Shown here: positions 36,013 to 44,698 of the stretch, piece after piece | Position numbering within the stretch: position 1 is the first letter of the stretch | How the letters are laid out: each line of letters opens with the position of its first letter | Assembly (NCBI GenBank): GCA_031429355.1 | Contig: JANOZM010000021.1 | Location: 62,001-126,000, forward strand | Reading direction: 5' to 3' | Source: JANOZM01 sp031429355 | GTDB taxonomy: Bacteria > Pseudomonadota > Gammaproteobacteria > Burkholderiales > Burkholderiaceae_E | Length of the DNA stretch: 64,000 nucleotides | The notes under the pieces: generated by a model | Seen by the model: only the letters and a program-made list of their open reading frames with translations | The model's database searches: none | Told to the model about the DNA's origin: nothing | Position numbers and translations under genes: made by a program

Positions 36013-37362
36013 ATGGCCGAAGAGCGCCCGATTTTATTAATGGTTGAAGATGACCCTGGCTTGCAAAAGCAAATGCGCTGGAGTTTTGAGCGCTACGAAG
36101 TCGTTATTGCCGGTGATCGCGAAGCCGCTATTGTTGCACTTAGGCGCTATGAGCCGGCTGTAATGACGCTTGATCTTGGCCTGCCTCCAGACCCCGATCA
36201 CACCAGCGAAGGGTTTGCAACTTTGCAAGAAGTAATGTCTTTGGCGCCGATGACAAAGGTCATTGCTTTAACCGGACAAAATGATCGATCCAACGCAGTA
36301 AAAGCGATTGGAATGGGTGCTTACGATTTTCTGGCAAAGCCATTCGACCCCGATGTTTTAGGCCTCATTTTAGATCGCGCTTTCCATGTTGCTGGTTTAG
36401 AACGCGAAAACCGTCGAATGGCCGAAAGTTTAGCGTCCCCCGCTCTTAACGGACTGATCACGCGCGACCCCGGTCTTTTAAAAATATGTCGCCAAATCGA
36501 AAAATTAGCGCCTACCTCGGCCAGCGTCTTATTACTTGGCGACTCGGGCACGGGCAAAGAGGTGCTGTCAAAAGGATTGCATCAACTTTCACCACGTAAA
36601 GACAAACGATTCGTTGCGATTAACTGCGCGGCTATTCCTGAAGCATTGTTAGAGTCGGAGTTATTCGGCTATGAGCGTGGCGCATTTACCGGGGCAAATA
36701 AACAAACCCAAGGTAAAGTCGAGTTAGCCGATGGCGGTACTTTATTTTTAGATGAAGTCGGCGACTTGCCGTTGTCGCTACAAGCAAAATTATTACGCTT
36801 TTTACAAGAACGCGTGATCGAACGTGTTGGCGGCCGAGAAGAAATTCCGGTCGATGTACGTGTTATTTGTGCAACACACCGTAATCTTCGAGACCTAATC
36901 AAACAAGGTGGGTTTCGTGAAGACTTGTTTTATCGCTTATCCGAAATTGTCTTAACAATTCCCCCGCTGCGAGAGCGGCCGGGTGATGCCCTTTTACTCG
37001 CACATGCCTTTGTTCAAAAATTTGGCAATGACAATGGACGAGAAAAACTGTCGCTTCGTGACGACGCCCTTGACGCGATAGAACAACACGACTGGCCCGG
37101 CAATGTACGTGAATTAGAGAACGCCATCAAACGTGCCGTTATCATGGCGGATGGCAATCAAATTGCCGCTACTGATCTAGGGCTTCAAACGTCGGAAGAT
37201 CCGATGGCCTTTAACTTGCGCGAAGTACGGGATCAAGCTGAAAAACAAGCCGTGCTTAAAGTAATGGCGCGCGTTGATAGCAATATTGCCAAAGCGTCCG
37301 AATTGCTAGGTATTAGCCGCCCTACCCTCTATGACCTATTAAATCGCTTCGGTTTACGTTAA
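36013..37362 (+). CDS. prsR: Sigma-54-dependent response regulator PrsR
   Basis: 449 residues from ATG 36013; GAAGG at 36001-36005 stands 7 bp before it, which favours it over the GTG at 36007. Receiver domain with Asp pair (LMVEDDPG) and phospho-Asp in VMTLDLGLPPDPD. AAA+ domain with GDSGTGKE, the intact sigma-54 loop GAFTGA (ELFGYERGAFTGANKQ), FLDEVGDLP, and a Fis-type helix-turn-helix ending LLGISRPTLYDLLNRFG. It matches TIGR02915. With PrsK it should activate sigma-54 promoters, in related systems those of EPS or PEP-CTERM genes. I find no good sigma-54 promoter inside the EPS locus itself. Confidence 0.95.
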   Translation: MAEERPILLMVEDDPGLQKQMRWSFERYEVVIAGDREAAIVALRRYEPAVMTLDLGLPPDPDHTSEGFATLQEVMSLAPMTKVIALTGQNDRSNAVKAIGMGAYDFLAKPFDPDVLGLILDRAFHVAGLERENRRMAESLASPALNGLITRDPGLLKICRQIEKLAPTSASVLLLGDSGTGKEVLSKGLHQLSPRKDKRFVAINCAAIPEALLESELFGYERGAFTGANKQTQGKVELADGGTLFLDEVGDLPLSLQAKLLRFLQERVIERVGGREEIPVDVRVICATHRNLRDLIKQGGFREDLFYRLSEIVLTIPPLRERPGDALLLAHAFVQKFGNDNGREKLSLRDDALDAIEQHDWPGNVRELENAIKRAVIMADGNQIAATDLGLQTSEDPMAFNLREVRDQAEKQAVLKVMARVDSNIAKASELLGISRPTLYDLLNRFGLR

Positions 37363-37384
37363 AAAATTTTCGATCGAGAACACA

Positions 37385-40159
37385 ATGAATTCTTTCAAAC
37401 TAACTGCCGTAGCCCTAGCCATTTCCAGTGCATTAACCTTGGTGGGATGCAAAAAAGCGGATACGCCCGAAGCGTTGATTAACTCAGCGAAATCGGCTAT
37501 CGAAGCAAAAGATCCACGTGCGGCAGAGATTCATTTAAAGAACTTGTTACAGGTAAATCAGCAAAGTCCTGAAGGTCGTTACTTGCTGGGCAAACTCTAC
37601 GCAGACGCAGGCGATTTTCGCGCCGCTGAAAAAGAATTACGGCGCTCAGTTGAGGCCGGGTTCGACAGAAATTTATCAGCCCCGAAATTGTTAGAGTCGA
37701 TGTTTCAATTAGGCGAAATGCAAAAAATCGTTGATGAGTCGGCCAATCTAGCGGCAGATCAACCACAAGGAAAAGCCGAAATTCTTAATGTTGTTGGACG
37801 CGCTTTATACGCGCTTGGAAAAAAGGACGAGGCCAAAGCTCGTTTTGAAGAAGCCGTTAAGGTTAAAAACGATTTCATTCCAGGCTACGTCAGTTTGGTT
37901 CAAATGCGGGCCGCAAATGGCGACAAAGCAGGTGCCTTGTTAGCAATCGACAATGTGCTAAAGCAATATCCAGATTCGCCAGAAGCTTTGGCAATGAAGG
38001 GTGATTTAACACTCACCGAAGGTAAACTAGCCGAAGCGAAAGACATGTACGCCAAGGTCGTTAAAACACGACCTGCGGACGCGATGAGCCGCGCAAAATT
38101 AGCCGCTATTTTAATCGACTTGCAAGACTATCCAAGTGCAAAACTAGAGTTAACTGAATTAGGAAAACTGTCGCCAAATAGTCCCGGAACATTGCATTTA
38201 AAAGCGCTCTACGAATTTCGCAATAATAATTTAGTTGCTGCTCAAGAATTTGTTCAAGCGGCTTTACGAGTTTCCCCAGAGTATTTACCCGCAGTCAGTT
38301 TGGCTGGCAATGTATACCTTGCAAATAATTCTTTAGAACAAGCCGAGCGCGCTGGACGCACATTAATTGAACGTCAACCCAATGCATTACAAGGCTATCG
38401 GTTATTGGCGGCAACTTATTTAAAAATGGGCCAGCCCGAGCGTGCGTTAAGCACCGTGCAGCCCATGATCGATCGCGGTGTTGATGATGCAACTTTATTA
38501 GCGATTGCCGGCGAAGCAACCTTAAAATCAAACGACCCGGCCAAAGCAGCCCAGTACTTTGAGCGTGCGTCTAAACTCGATCCCAAAGATGCGGGGAAGC
38601 GCACTGGTCTAGCATTGTCAAAAATGGCCACTGGCAATAAAGACGCCGGATACAACGAGCTAGAAACAGCTGTAACGCTCGACTCGCAAAGCTATCAAGC
38701 CGATTTTGCCTTAATCATGGCGCGCATGCGCGACAAGCAATATGACAAAGCCTTAGAGGCCGTTGCAAATTTAGAAAAGAAGCAAACCAAGAGTGCAGTG
38801 CCATTAAATTTGCGCGGAATGATCTTGACCGCCAAAGGCGATTTTGAAGGTGCAACAACTAGTTTCGAAAACGCCTTAAAAATTGAATCGGCGTTTTTTC
38901 CTGCGGCTGCAAACTTAGCGTCGCTCGACCTTCGCGCCAACAAACCTGCCGAAGCAAAAAAACGCTACGAAGGAATTTTAGCGAAAGACCCAAAAAATTA
39001 CCAAGCCTATATCGCCCTCGCAAAACACGCATCGCGCTATGGCGGTACTAAAGAGGAAATATTGGGTTATTTGCAAAAATCGAAAAATAACAACCCCGGT
39101 ATTGTTGCACCTGTACTGGCTCTAAGCGCCTATTACATCGACAACAATACCCCAAAAGAAGCAATTCCGTTGCTACAAGAGGCATTGCAACAAAATCCCG
39201 ATAAATCAGAGGTTTTAGATTTGTTAGGAATGGCCTTTTTGCGCGCCAACGAACGGACCCAAGCCCTCGAAACTTACGACAAAATGTTAAAGCTCGATCC
39301 AAAATCGGCCGTTTTGCATTTTCGAATGGGTGAATTGAAAAGTGCTTTACGCGACGACACCGGAGCACTTTCGAGCTTTCGGAGCGCAGCCGAATTACAA
39401 CCAAAAGCACTCGAGCCACAAATTGCGATTGCTTCGGTACTGTTAAAGTTGGGTAAAAAGGCAGAAGCCCGCCAAGTAGCAACAACACTGCAAAAAGATT
39501 TACCAAACAATCCAGCTGGTTTAATTTTGAGCGGCGATCTTGCAATGGCAGAATCAAATTTTTCTGATGCTGCCAGCAACTTTAAAAAAGCGATTGCGCT
39601 GCAAAAGTCTCCACAAGTCACCACAAAATTGCACTCCGCTTTGGTACGCAACAACGCTCAGGCCGAAGCTGACACAGTAATGGCCGGGGCAATTAAGGAC
39701 TTTCCAGAAGACTTAGGGATTAGACTTTTTGCGGGTGAAAATGCTATTACTTCTAAAAAGTGGCCAGACGCAATTGAACATTATAAAGTCGCGTTAAAAC
39801 GCGATACCAGCAACGGCGTGGCCCTTAATAATATGGCTTGGGCCATGTATCAAATGAATGATCCAAAGGCGGTTCAAATTGCAGAATTGGCTTACGCTGC
39901 ATTACCGCAAACTCCAGCCGTTATGGACACTTTGGGCTTTATCTATGTGAAAACTGGTAATCCTGCACGTGGTCTAGAACTTCTTAGGCAAGCGGCTGCT
40001 CTAGCACCAAAATCACCAGAAATTCGATTGCACTTGGCTGAAGCAATGAACAAGACGGGGGATAAAGACGGTGCTAAACGCGAAGTTGATTCGGTATTAA
40101 AAGATTTTCCGACAGGGCCCGCTAACGAGCTTGCAAAGCAAGCTGCAGCGAGTCTCTAG
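37385..40159 (+). CDS. prsT: TPR lipoprotein PrsT
   Basis: 924 residues. Lipoprotein signal with lipobox LVGC (Cys22), then TPR repeats through nearly the whole chain (for example YLLGKLYADAGDFRAAEKEL, SLAGNVYLANNSLEQAERAG, DLLGMAFLRANERTQALETY). Matches TIGR02917, the giant TPR lipoprotein of XrtA systems. It is probably anchored in the outer membrane facing the periplasm and acts as a scaffold for EPS assembly or export, as TPR proteins do in alginate and PEL systems. It follows prsR by 22 bp. Confidence 0.94.
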   Translation: MNSFKLTAVALAISSALTLVGCKKADTPEALINSAKSAIEAKDPRAAEIHLKNLLQVNQQSPEGRYLLGKLYADAGDFRAAEKELRRSVEAGFDRNLSAPKLLESMFQLGEMQKIVDESANLAADQPQGKAEILNVVGRALYALGKKDEAKARFEEAVKVKNDFIPGYVSLVQMRAANGDKAGALLAIDNVLKQYPDSPEALAMKGDLTLTEGKLAEAKDMYAKVVKTRPADAMSRAKLAAILIDLQDYPSAKLELTELGKLSPNSPGTLHLKALYEFRNNNLVAAQEFVQAALRVSPEYLPAVSLAGNVYLANNSLEQAERAGRTLIERQPNALQGYRLLAATYLKMGQPERALSTVQPMIDRGVDDATLLAIAGEATLKSNDPAKAAQYFERASKLDPKDAGKRTGLALSKMATGNKDAGYNELETAVTLDSQSYQADFALIMARMRDKQYDKALEAVANLEKKQTKSAVPLNLRGMILTAKGDFEGATTSFENALKIESAFFPAAANLASLDLRANKPAEAKKRYEGILAKDPKNYQAYIALAKHASRYGGTKEEILGYLQKSKNNNPGIVAPVLALSAYYIDNNTPKEAIPLLQEALQQNPDKSEVLDLLGMAFLRANERTQALETYDKMLKLDPKSAVLHFRMGELKSALRDDTGALSSFRSAAELQPKALEPQIAIASVLLKLGKKAEARQVATTLQKDLPNNPAGLILSGDLAMAESNFSDAASNFKKAIALQKSPQVTTKLHSALVRNNAQAEADTVMAGAIKDFPEDLGIRLFAGENAITSKKWPDAIEHYKVALKRDTSNGVALNNMAWAMYQMNDPKAVQIAELAYAALPQTPAVMDTLGFIYVKTGNPARGLELLRQAAALAPKSPEIRLHLAEAMNKTGDKDGAKREVDSVLKDFPTGPANELAKQAAASL

Positions 40160-40185
40160 TCCTTTACTTCAAACCGAAGCTAACC

Positions 40186-41280
40186 TTGACAGCACAACAT
40201 TATCCCAACCCTTCACCCGCGTCCGTGCGTGCTTTGGCGGGGCGCGTGTTTGCGGGGCGATTGCTCGTCGTGCTAACCGGGTTGGTATCGACGCTGTATG
40301 CAAGCTCTACAGTACACGCGCAATCGGCTATGGAAACACGTCTGAGCCCCAATCTTTCGCTTGAAGACAAACCAAGCGCAGGACTGAGCGAAGACCTCAC
40401 CATGAGCTTAGGTGATCGCCAGATTGCTAGTTATCTGGAAGAAGGCGCCCGCTTCGAGCATGGCGAGGGAGTCACTCGCGACAGCAATTCTGCACAACGA
40501 GCCTACTGCGCCGCAATTGAGCTTGGATCAACCGACGCGATGATTCGTTTGGGTTGGATGTATGCTAATGGCCGTGGCGTAGCGCGCGATGATGCAACTG
40601 CGGGCGCGTTATTTAAACGTGCAGCCGACTCGGGCAATCCGATGGGCGAACGCCTAGCGGCGATGGTCAAAGTGAACATTGAGGCCGTCAAAACAAATCC
40701 TTGTGCCAATTTTATTAGCCGAAGCACCAAAGGCGCAACCGCTGGCACTGTTGTCTCCCGCTTGGGGCCCAATCCATTAGTTGCAAACCTACCCGCGATC
40801 AAGTTGGGCGAACCAGCTCTATTTCGCAAACCAATGTCTACTAATGACCAAAAATTACTCACATTGAATATCTTAAAAATGGCTGGGCAATTTAAATTAG
40901 ACCCGCGCCTTGTACTGGCCGTTATTCAACAAGAGTCGTCCTTCGACCCTAACGCGCAATCGCCCAAAAATGCTCAAGGCCTGATGCAACTTATCCCCGA
41001 AACGGCAGAGCGATTCGGCGTAAAGAACGCTTTTGATCCGCTTGAAAATGTTCGCGGTGGAATGGCTTATTTACGCTGGCTCCTATCGTACTTTAAAGGC
41101 GACGTAAGCCTAGTGTTGGCGGCCTACAACGCGGGTGAAGGCACCATCGACAAATACAAAGGCGTACCACCGTTTGCCGAAACCTTAGCCTATGTTCAGA
41201 GAATTCGTGCGCTATACCCGTTCGATCGACATCCCTTCGATGCCAAAGCTAGCGTTGGCCGCGTCAGCTTTGTTCGTTAG
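40186..41280 (+). CDS. Exported Sel1-repeat/lytic transglycosylase
   Basis: 364 residues from a TTG at 40186; a GTG at 40225 is an alternative. The signal peptide ends near VHAQS (about residue 45). Two Sel1-like repeats follow (ARFEHGEGVTRDSNSAQRAY; MIRLGWMYANGRGVARDD), then a C-terminal SLT domain with catalytic Glu in AVIQQESSFDP, NAQGLMQLIPETA, and VLAAYNAGEGTI. It should cleave peptidoglycan glycan strands in the periplasm. Placed between prsT and the export lipoprotein gene, it may make room in the wall for the polysaccharide export channel. The Sel1 part is a protein-binding module. Confidence 0.9.
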   Translation: MTAQHYPNPSPASVRALAGRVFAGRLLVVLTGLVSTLYASSTVHAQSAMETRLSPNLSLEDKPSAGLSEDLTMSLGDRQIASYLEEGARFEHGEGVTRDSNSAQRAYCAAIELGSTDAMIRLGWMYANGRGVARDDATAGALFKRAADSGNPMGERLAAMVKVNIEAVKTNPCANFISRSTKGATAGTVVSRLGPNPLVANLPAIKLGEPALFRKPMSTNDQKLLTLNILKMAGQFKLDPRLVLAVIQQESSFDPNAQSPKNAQGLMQLIPETAERFGVKNAFDPLENVRGGMAYLRWLLSYFKGDVSLVLAAYNAGEGTIDKYKGVPPFAETLAYVQRIRALYPFDRHPFDAKASVGRVSFVR

Positions 41281-41456
41281 AGTGCGAAAGTTCCTAGCCA
41301 TGAGTTACCACTTACAAGACAATTTGCGTCACTTAGAGTGGGCTGCGCAACCGTTTGGCTGTTTATGCTTCGGGCTTGATTTAAAACCGAATACCCTTTC
41401 TTCAACCAATAAAAAACTCTTAGCAGTTTGAGTATCCAACTTCCACGGAGACTGTA

Positions 41457-42068
41457 ATGAAATTGATCTCTCTTAAATTTTCGTTAGTTTTAGCAGCTTG
41501 CGTAACGTTTTTAGCAGGCTGTGCTGGCAACTTGCCCAATGCCCCTTCGCAGGCATCAAGCCCAGACTATAAATACATTATTGGTCCAGGCGATAACCTT
41601 AATATTATTGTTTGGCGCAACCCCGAGCTATCGGGCAACATTCCAGTGCGTCCAGATGGGCGGATTACCACTCCGTTAGTTGAAGATATGGTTGCCTTGG
41701 GTAAGAACCCAACCCAATTAGCGCGCGAAATTGAAACGGCCTTGAAAAAGTACATTCAAGACCCAGTTGTTACAGTGGTTGTTCAAAACTTTGGTAGTGT
41801 TACCAGCGAGCAAGTACGCGTAATTGGCCAAGCAGCACGCCCTGCTGCTTTGCCGTACCGCCAAGGCATGAGTTTATTGGACGTAATGATTTCTGTAGGC
41901 GGATTAACTGAATTTGCCAGCGGCAACCGTGCCGTATTAATTCGTGCGTCTGAAGGCAACAAATCGTACAACATTCGCTTGCGTGATTTGATGAAGCGCG
42001 GGGACGTAACAGCCAACGTGCAGTTGCTACCAGGTGATGTAATTATTATTCCTGAGAGCTGGTTCTAA
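41457..42068 (+). CDS. epsE: Polysaccharide export outer-membrane lipoprotein (Wza-like, EpsE)
   Basis: 203 residues. Lipobox LAGC (Cys near residue 22). The Poly_export domain (YIIGPGDNLNIIVWRNPELSG, PVRPDGRITTPLVEDM) and a SLBB-type beta-grasp (VRVIGQAARPAALPYRQGMS, LLPGDVIIIPESWF) follow. It is shorter than E. coli Wza (379 residues), as expected for the TIGR03027 form. It forms the outer-membrane export channel for the polysaccharide. GGAG stands 9 bp before the ATG. The 176-bp gap upstream is the first sizeable one since prsR and may hold a second promoter. Confidence 0.93.
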   Translation: MKLISLKFSLVLAACVTFLAGCAGNLPNAPSQASSPDYKYIIGPGDNLNIIVWRNPELSGNIPVRPDGRITTPLVEDMVALGKNPTQLAREIETALKKYIQDPVVTVVVQNFGSVTSEQVRVIGQAARPAALPYRQGMSLLDVMISVGGLTEFASGNRAVLIRASEGNKSYNIRLRDLMKRGDVTANVQLLPGDVIIIPESWF

Positions 42069-42132
42069 ATAAACCACTTTAAACGCGCGCTGTTCGTATT
42101 TGCATTCAATACTTTTCTTCTTAGGTTAAGCC

Positions 42133-43713
42133 ATGCTTGAAGCCATCATCCACCTAAAATCGCTATTACGCGGCATCTGGAACTATCGTTGGACCGGACT
42201 GATTACGGCATTGATTGTTGGGTTGGTTACTGGGCTTGGTGCTGCACTTTGGCCCAGCAAGTACGAGGCTACGGCGCGTGTTTATGTAGATACACAATCA
42301 ATCTTAAATGAAGCACTTAAAGGCGTGGCGGTCCAGCCGAATGGAGCCGAACAGATGTCGATGGTTGCCAAAACGTTGATTAGTCGTCCAATCGTCGAAC
42401 GCGTTATGCTGGCTGCGCAAATGAACTTAGAGGCAACAGATCAAAGGGGCCGTGACGCAATTGTTGACCAACTCATGAAGGAAATTGAATTTAGAGCCGT
42501 CGGCGCTGCAAGCAATAATCTATTCACAATCGCTTACAAACACGGCCGCCCAGAAACTGCTCGGACCATCGTCCAGTCCTTAGTGGGTATTTTCGTTGAA
42601 AGAAGCCTTGGTGATGCTCGTAAAGACGCCGATCAATCCGAGCGGTTCCTAAACGAACAAATTAAAGAGTACGAACAACGTTTAGTACAGTCCGAAAATT
42701 CTTTGAAAGAATTTAAGATTAAGAACATGGGGATGATACCCGGAGAAGGCGGCCGCGATTTCGTTTCTCGAATTCAAGACATCGATAACCAAATTCGCCA
42801 GGCACGGGTAGAAGTGCGGCAAGCCTCGAACGTTCGCGACTCACTACGCCGCCAAGTCAGCGGTGAATCCCCGACTATGGGGAACTCGGACGAAACAACT
42901 ACAACGGTCCCAACTGTAGGAGCGCGTTCGCGTACCGATTTAGAGGACCGACTTGATACTGCTGAAAAGCGCTTGGATGAGTTGCGTTCCCGTCTTACAG
43001 ACGAGCATCCAGATGTAACTGCAGCAAAACGCGTAGCTGAGGGCTTGCGATCGCAACGTGAAAAGGAACGCACAGAAACTCGCGCACCGGGCACGACTAC
43101 AACAACGCGTAGCCCAGTACCAAATCCGGTTTACAAAGAACTCCGCGTTCAGTTAGCTGATGCTGAAGCGCAATATGTATCACAGGCTTCGAAGCTTGCA
43201 GACTATGAGGCGCGATTGGTCCAAATACGGGACTCTGCAACCCAAGTGCCCCAAGTTGAAGCCGCACTAACTCAATTAACGCGTGAATATGAAACTAACC
43301 GAATCAAGCATCAAAAACTAATTGAAAGCCGCGAATCAGTTCAGATTTCAAATAAGCGAACTGGAGCTGCAGGCGTAGGTGAAATCCGAATCGTAGATCC
43401 TCCGCGAGTTAGCCAGAAACCTGTTTCTCCGAATCGACTTCTACTGATGACTGGCGCATTGATAGCTTCACTAGGTGCAGGCCTAGCCGCGGCTCTTTTC
43501 AAAGATCAATCAAAACCTACGTTTTTCGACGTTCGCTCACTCCGAGCTTTTACAGGGATGCCGTTGCTAGGCGGCGTTTCATTTGTAATGAGCCAAGCAG
43601 GAAGAAATACCTTGCGCAAGGATTACCTTCTGTTTGGTGCCGGTTTCCTCGCTTTATTACTAACCTTTACCGCGGCTATTGTCTTTTTCGGCATCCGCCA
43701 ATTTTCCAGCTAG
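42133..43713 (+). CDS. Polysaccharide chain-length determinant (Wzz type, XrtA system)
   Basis: 526 residues. Membrane segments at the N-terminus (about 20-42) and near the C-terminus (about 437-458 and 497-518), with a long periplasmic coiled-coil region in between (about 170-410). Wzz motif YEATARVYVDTQSIL near the start, and the Pro-rich IVDPPRVSQKPVSPNRLL motif just before the second span. Matches TIGR03007. It controls chain length and couples the export lipoprotein to the tyrosine kinase encoded next. The acidic/Thr-rich loop at about 245-265 and 315-335 is variable sequence. Confidence 0.94.
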   Translation: MLEAIIHLKSLLRGIWNYRWTGLITALIVGLVTGLGAALWPSKYEATARVYVDTQSILNEALKGVAVQPNGAEQMSMVAKTLISRPIVERVMLAAQMNLEATDQRGRDAIVDQLMKEIEFRAVGAASNNLFTIAYKHGRPETARTIVQSLVGIFVERSLGDARKDADQSERFLNEQIKEYEQRLVQSENSLKEFKIKNMGMIPGEGGRDFVSRIQDIDNQIRQARVEVRQASNVRDSLRRQVSGESPTMGNSDETTTTVPTVGARSRTDLEDRLDTAEKRLDELRSRLTDEHPDVTAAKRVAEGLRSQREKERTETRAPGTTTTTRSPVPNPVYKELRVQLADAEAQYVSQASKLADYEARLVQIRDSATQVPQVEAALTQLTREYETNRIKHQKLIESRESVQISNKRTGAAGVGEIRIVDPPRVSQKPVSPNRLLLMTGALIASLGAGLAAALFKDQSKPTFFDVRSLRAFTGMPLLGGVSFVMSQAGRNTLRKDYLLFGAGFLALLLTFTAAIVFFGIRQFSS

Positions 43714-43723
43714 GAGCAGATAG

Positions 43724-44698
43724 ATGAGTTTGATCGAACGAGCAATCGACAGGCTGGGAGGCGGCTCAAATCCGCCATCAAAAGCGGCAGAGACTGAGAT
43801 TAATTCGGAAACCCGACCGAGGCCAGACAATAGTAAGGAAACGAAAGAAATTACGATCAGCAAGCTCGCGGCGAGCACTGTCAATCAAGTTTCAATGGCC
43901 GGCCTTCAATCGCACGGGTCGGCTGAAACAATTAGGTCTGCTGCGCCAAAGCAGACTGAGGCGCGCATTAAAGAACCTGTTCGGCTTCACCTCGAAAGTA
44001 TGCGCCTTAAAGGGCTTTTAACGCCGGATGCAAAACAAAGTACGACTGGTGAAGAATTTCGTGTCATCAAGCGCCCGCTTATTGCGAACGCGTTTGGCAA
44101 AGGCACTGCGCCGGTACGTAATGGCAAACGGATTATGGTTACCAGCGCCTTCCCCGGTGAGGGCAAGAGCTTTTGTGCAATCAATCTTGCGATGAGTATC
44201 GCCGCAGAGCGAGATCAAAAGGTTTTGCTAATCGATGCAGACGTCGCGCGCCCCTCTATTCCTCGTGAATTAGGCATTTCTGCTGAAGCAGGCCTAATGG
44301 ATTGGCTAATCGACGGCAAACTAGATGTTGCCGACTTGGTACTACCGACGAATGTAGATAAACTTTCGATACTTCCAGCCGGACGGAGGCATCAAAGCGC
44401 GACCGAGCTTTTGGCCAGCACTTCGATGAGTCGATTGTTAGAACAAATCAGTTCGCGTTATCCAGACCGAATTTGTATTTTTGACTCACCGCCACTCTTA
44501 GTCACGACGGAAGCACGTGTGCTCGCGTCTTACATGGGGCAAATTGTAATGGTTGTTGAGGCCGGAAGAACTCCAAGAGATATCGTAATGGAAGCGTTAT
44601 CCACTATCGAATCTAATGAGATCATTGGGCTCGTACTGAACAAGGCGAAGAAAATTGAAACCAGTGGATATTACGGTTACGGGTATGGGGCAGCGTAA
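43724..44698 (+). CDS. XrtA-associated tyrosine autokinase (BY-kinase)
   Basis: 324 residues. Walker A in TSAFPGEGKSFCAINLA (Lys148), Walker A' DADVARPSIP starting at Asp171, Walker B in ICIFDSPPLL. The C-terminal tail holds four tyrosines (316, 317, 319, 321), the autophosphorylation cluster of BY-kinases. Matches TIGR03018. As a cytoplasmic kinase it needs the chain-length protein encoded just upstream (10 bp) as its activator. Cycles of phosphorylation control assembly and chain length. It overlaps the next gene by 14 bp. Confidence 0.94.
   Translation: MSLIERAIDRLGGGSNPPSKAAETEINSETRPRPDNSKETKEITISKLAASTVNQVSMAGLQSHGSAETIRSAAPKQTEARIKEPVRLHLESMRLKGLLTPDAKQSTTGEEFRVIKRPLIANAFGKGTAPVRNGKRIMVTSAFPGEGKSFCAINLAMSIAAERDQKVLLIDADVARPSIPRELGISAEAGLMDWLIDGKLDVADLVLPTNVDKLSILPAGRRHQSATELLASTSMSRLLEQISSRYPDRICIFDSPPLLVTTEARVLASYMGQIVMVVEAGRTPRDIVMEALSTIESNEIIGLVLNKAKKIETSGYYGYGYGAA

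Noticed and set aside
39048..39557. 169-residue reverse ORF
   Set aside because: Lies fully within prsT on the opposite strand, with no family resemblance; PrsT reads as continuous TPR repeats.
41301..41431. 43-codon ORF between the lytic transglycosylase and epsE
   Set aside because: No ribosome site, signal or known family, and it lies in the probable promoter region of epsE; chance cannot be excluded.
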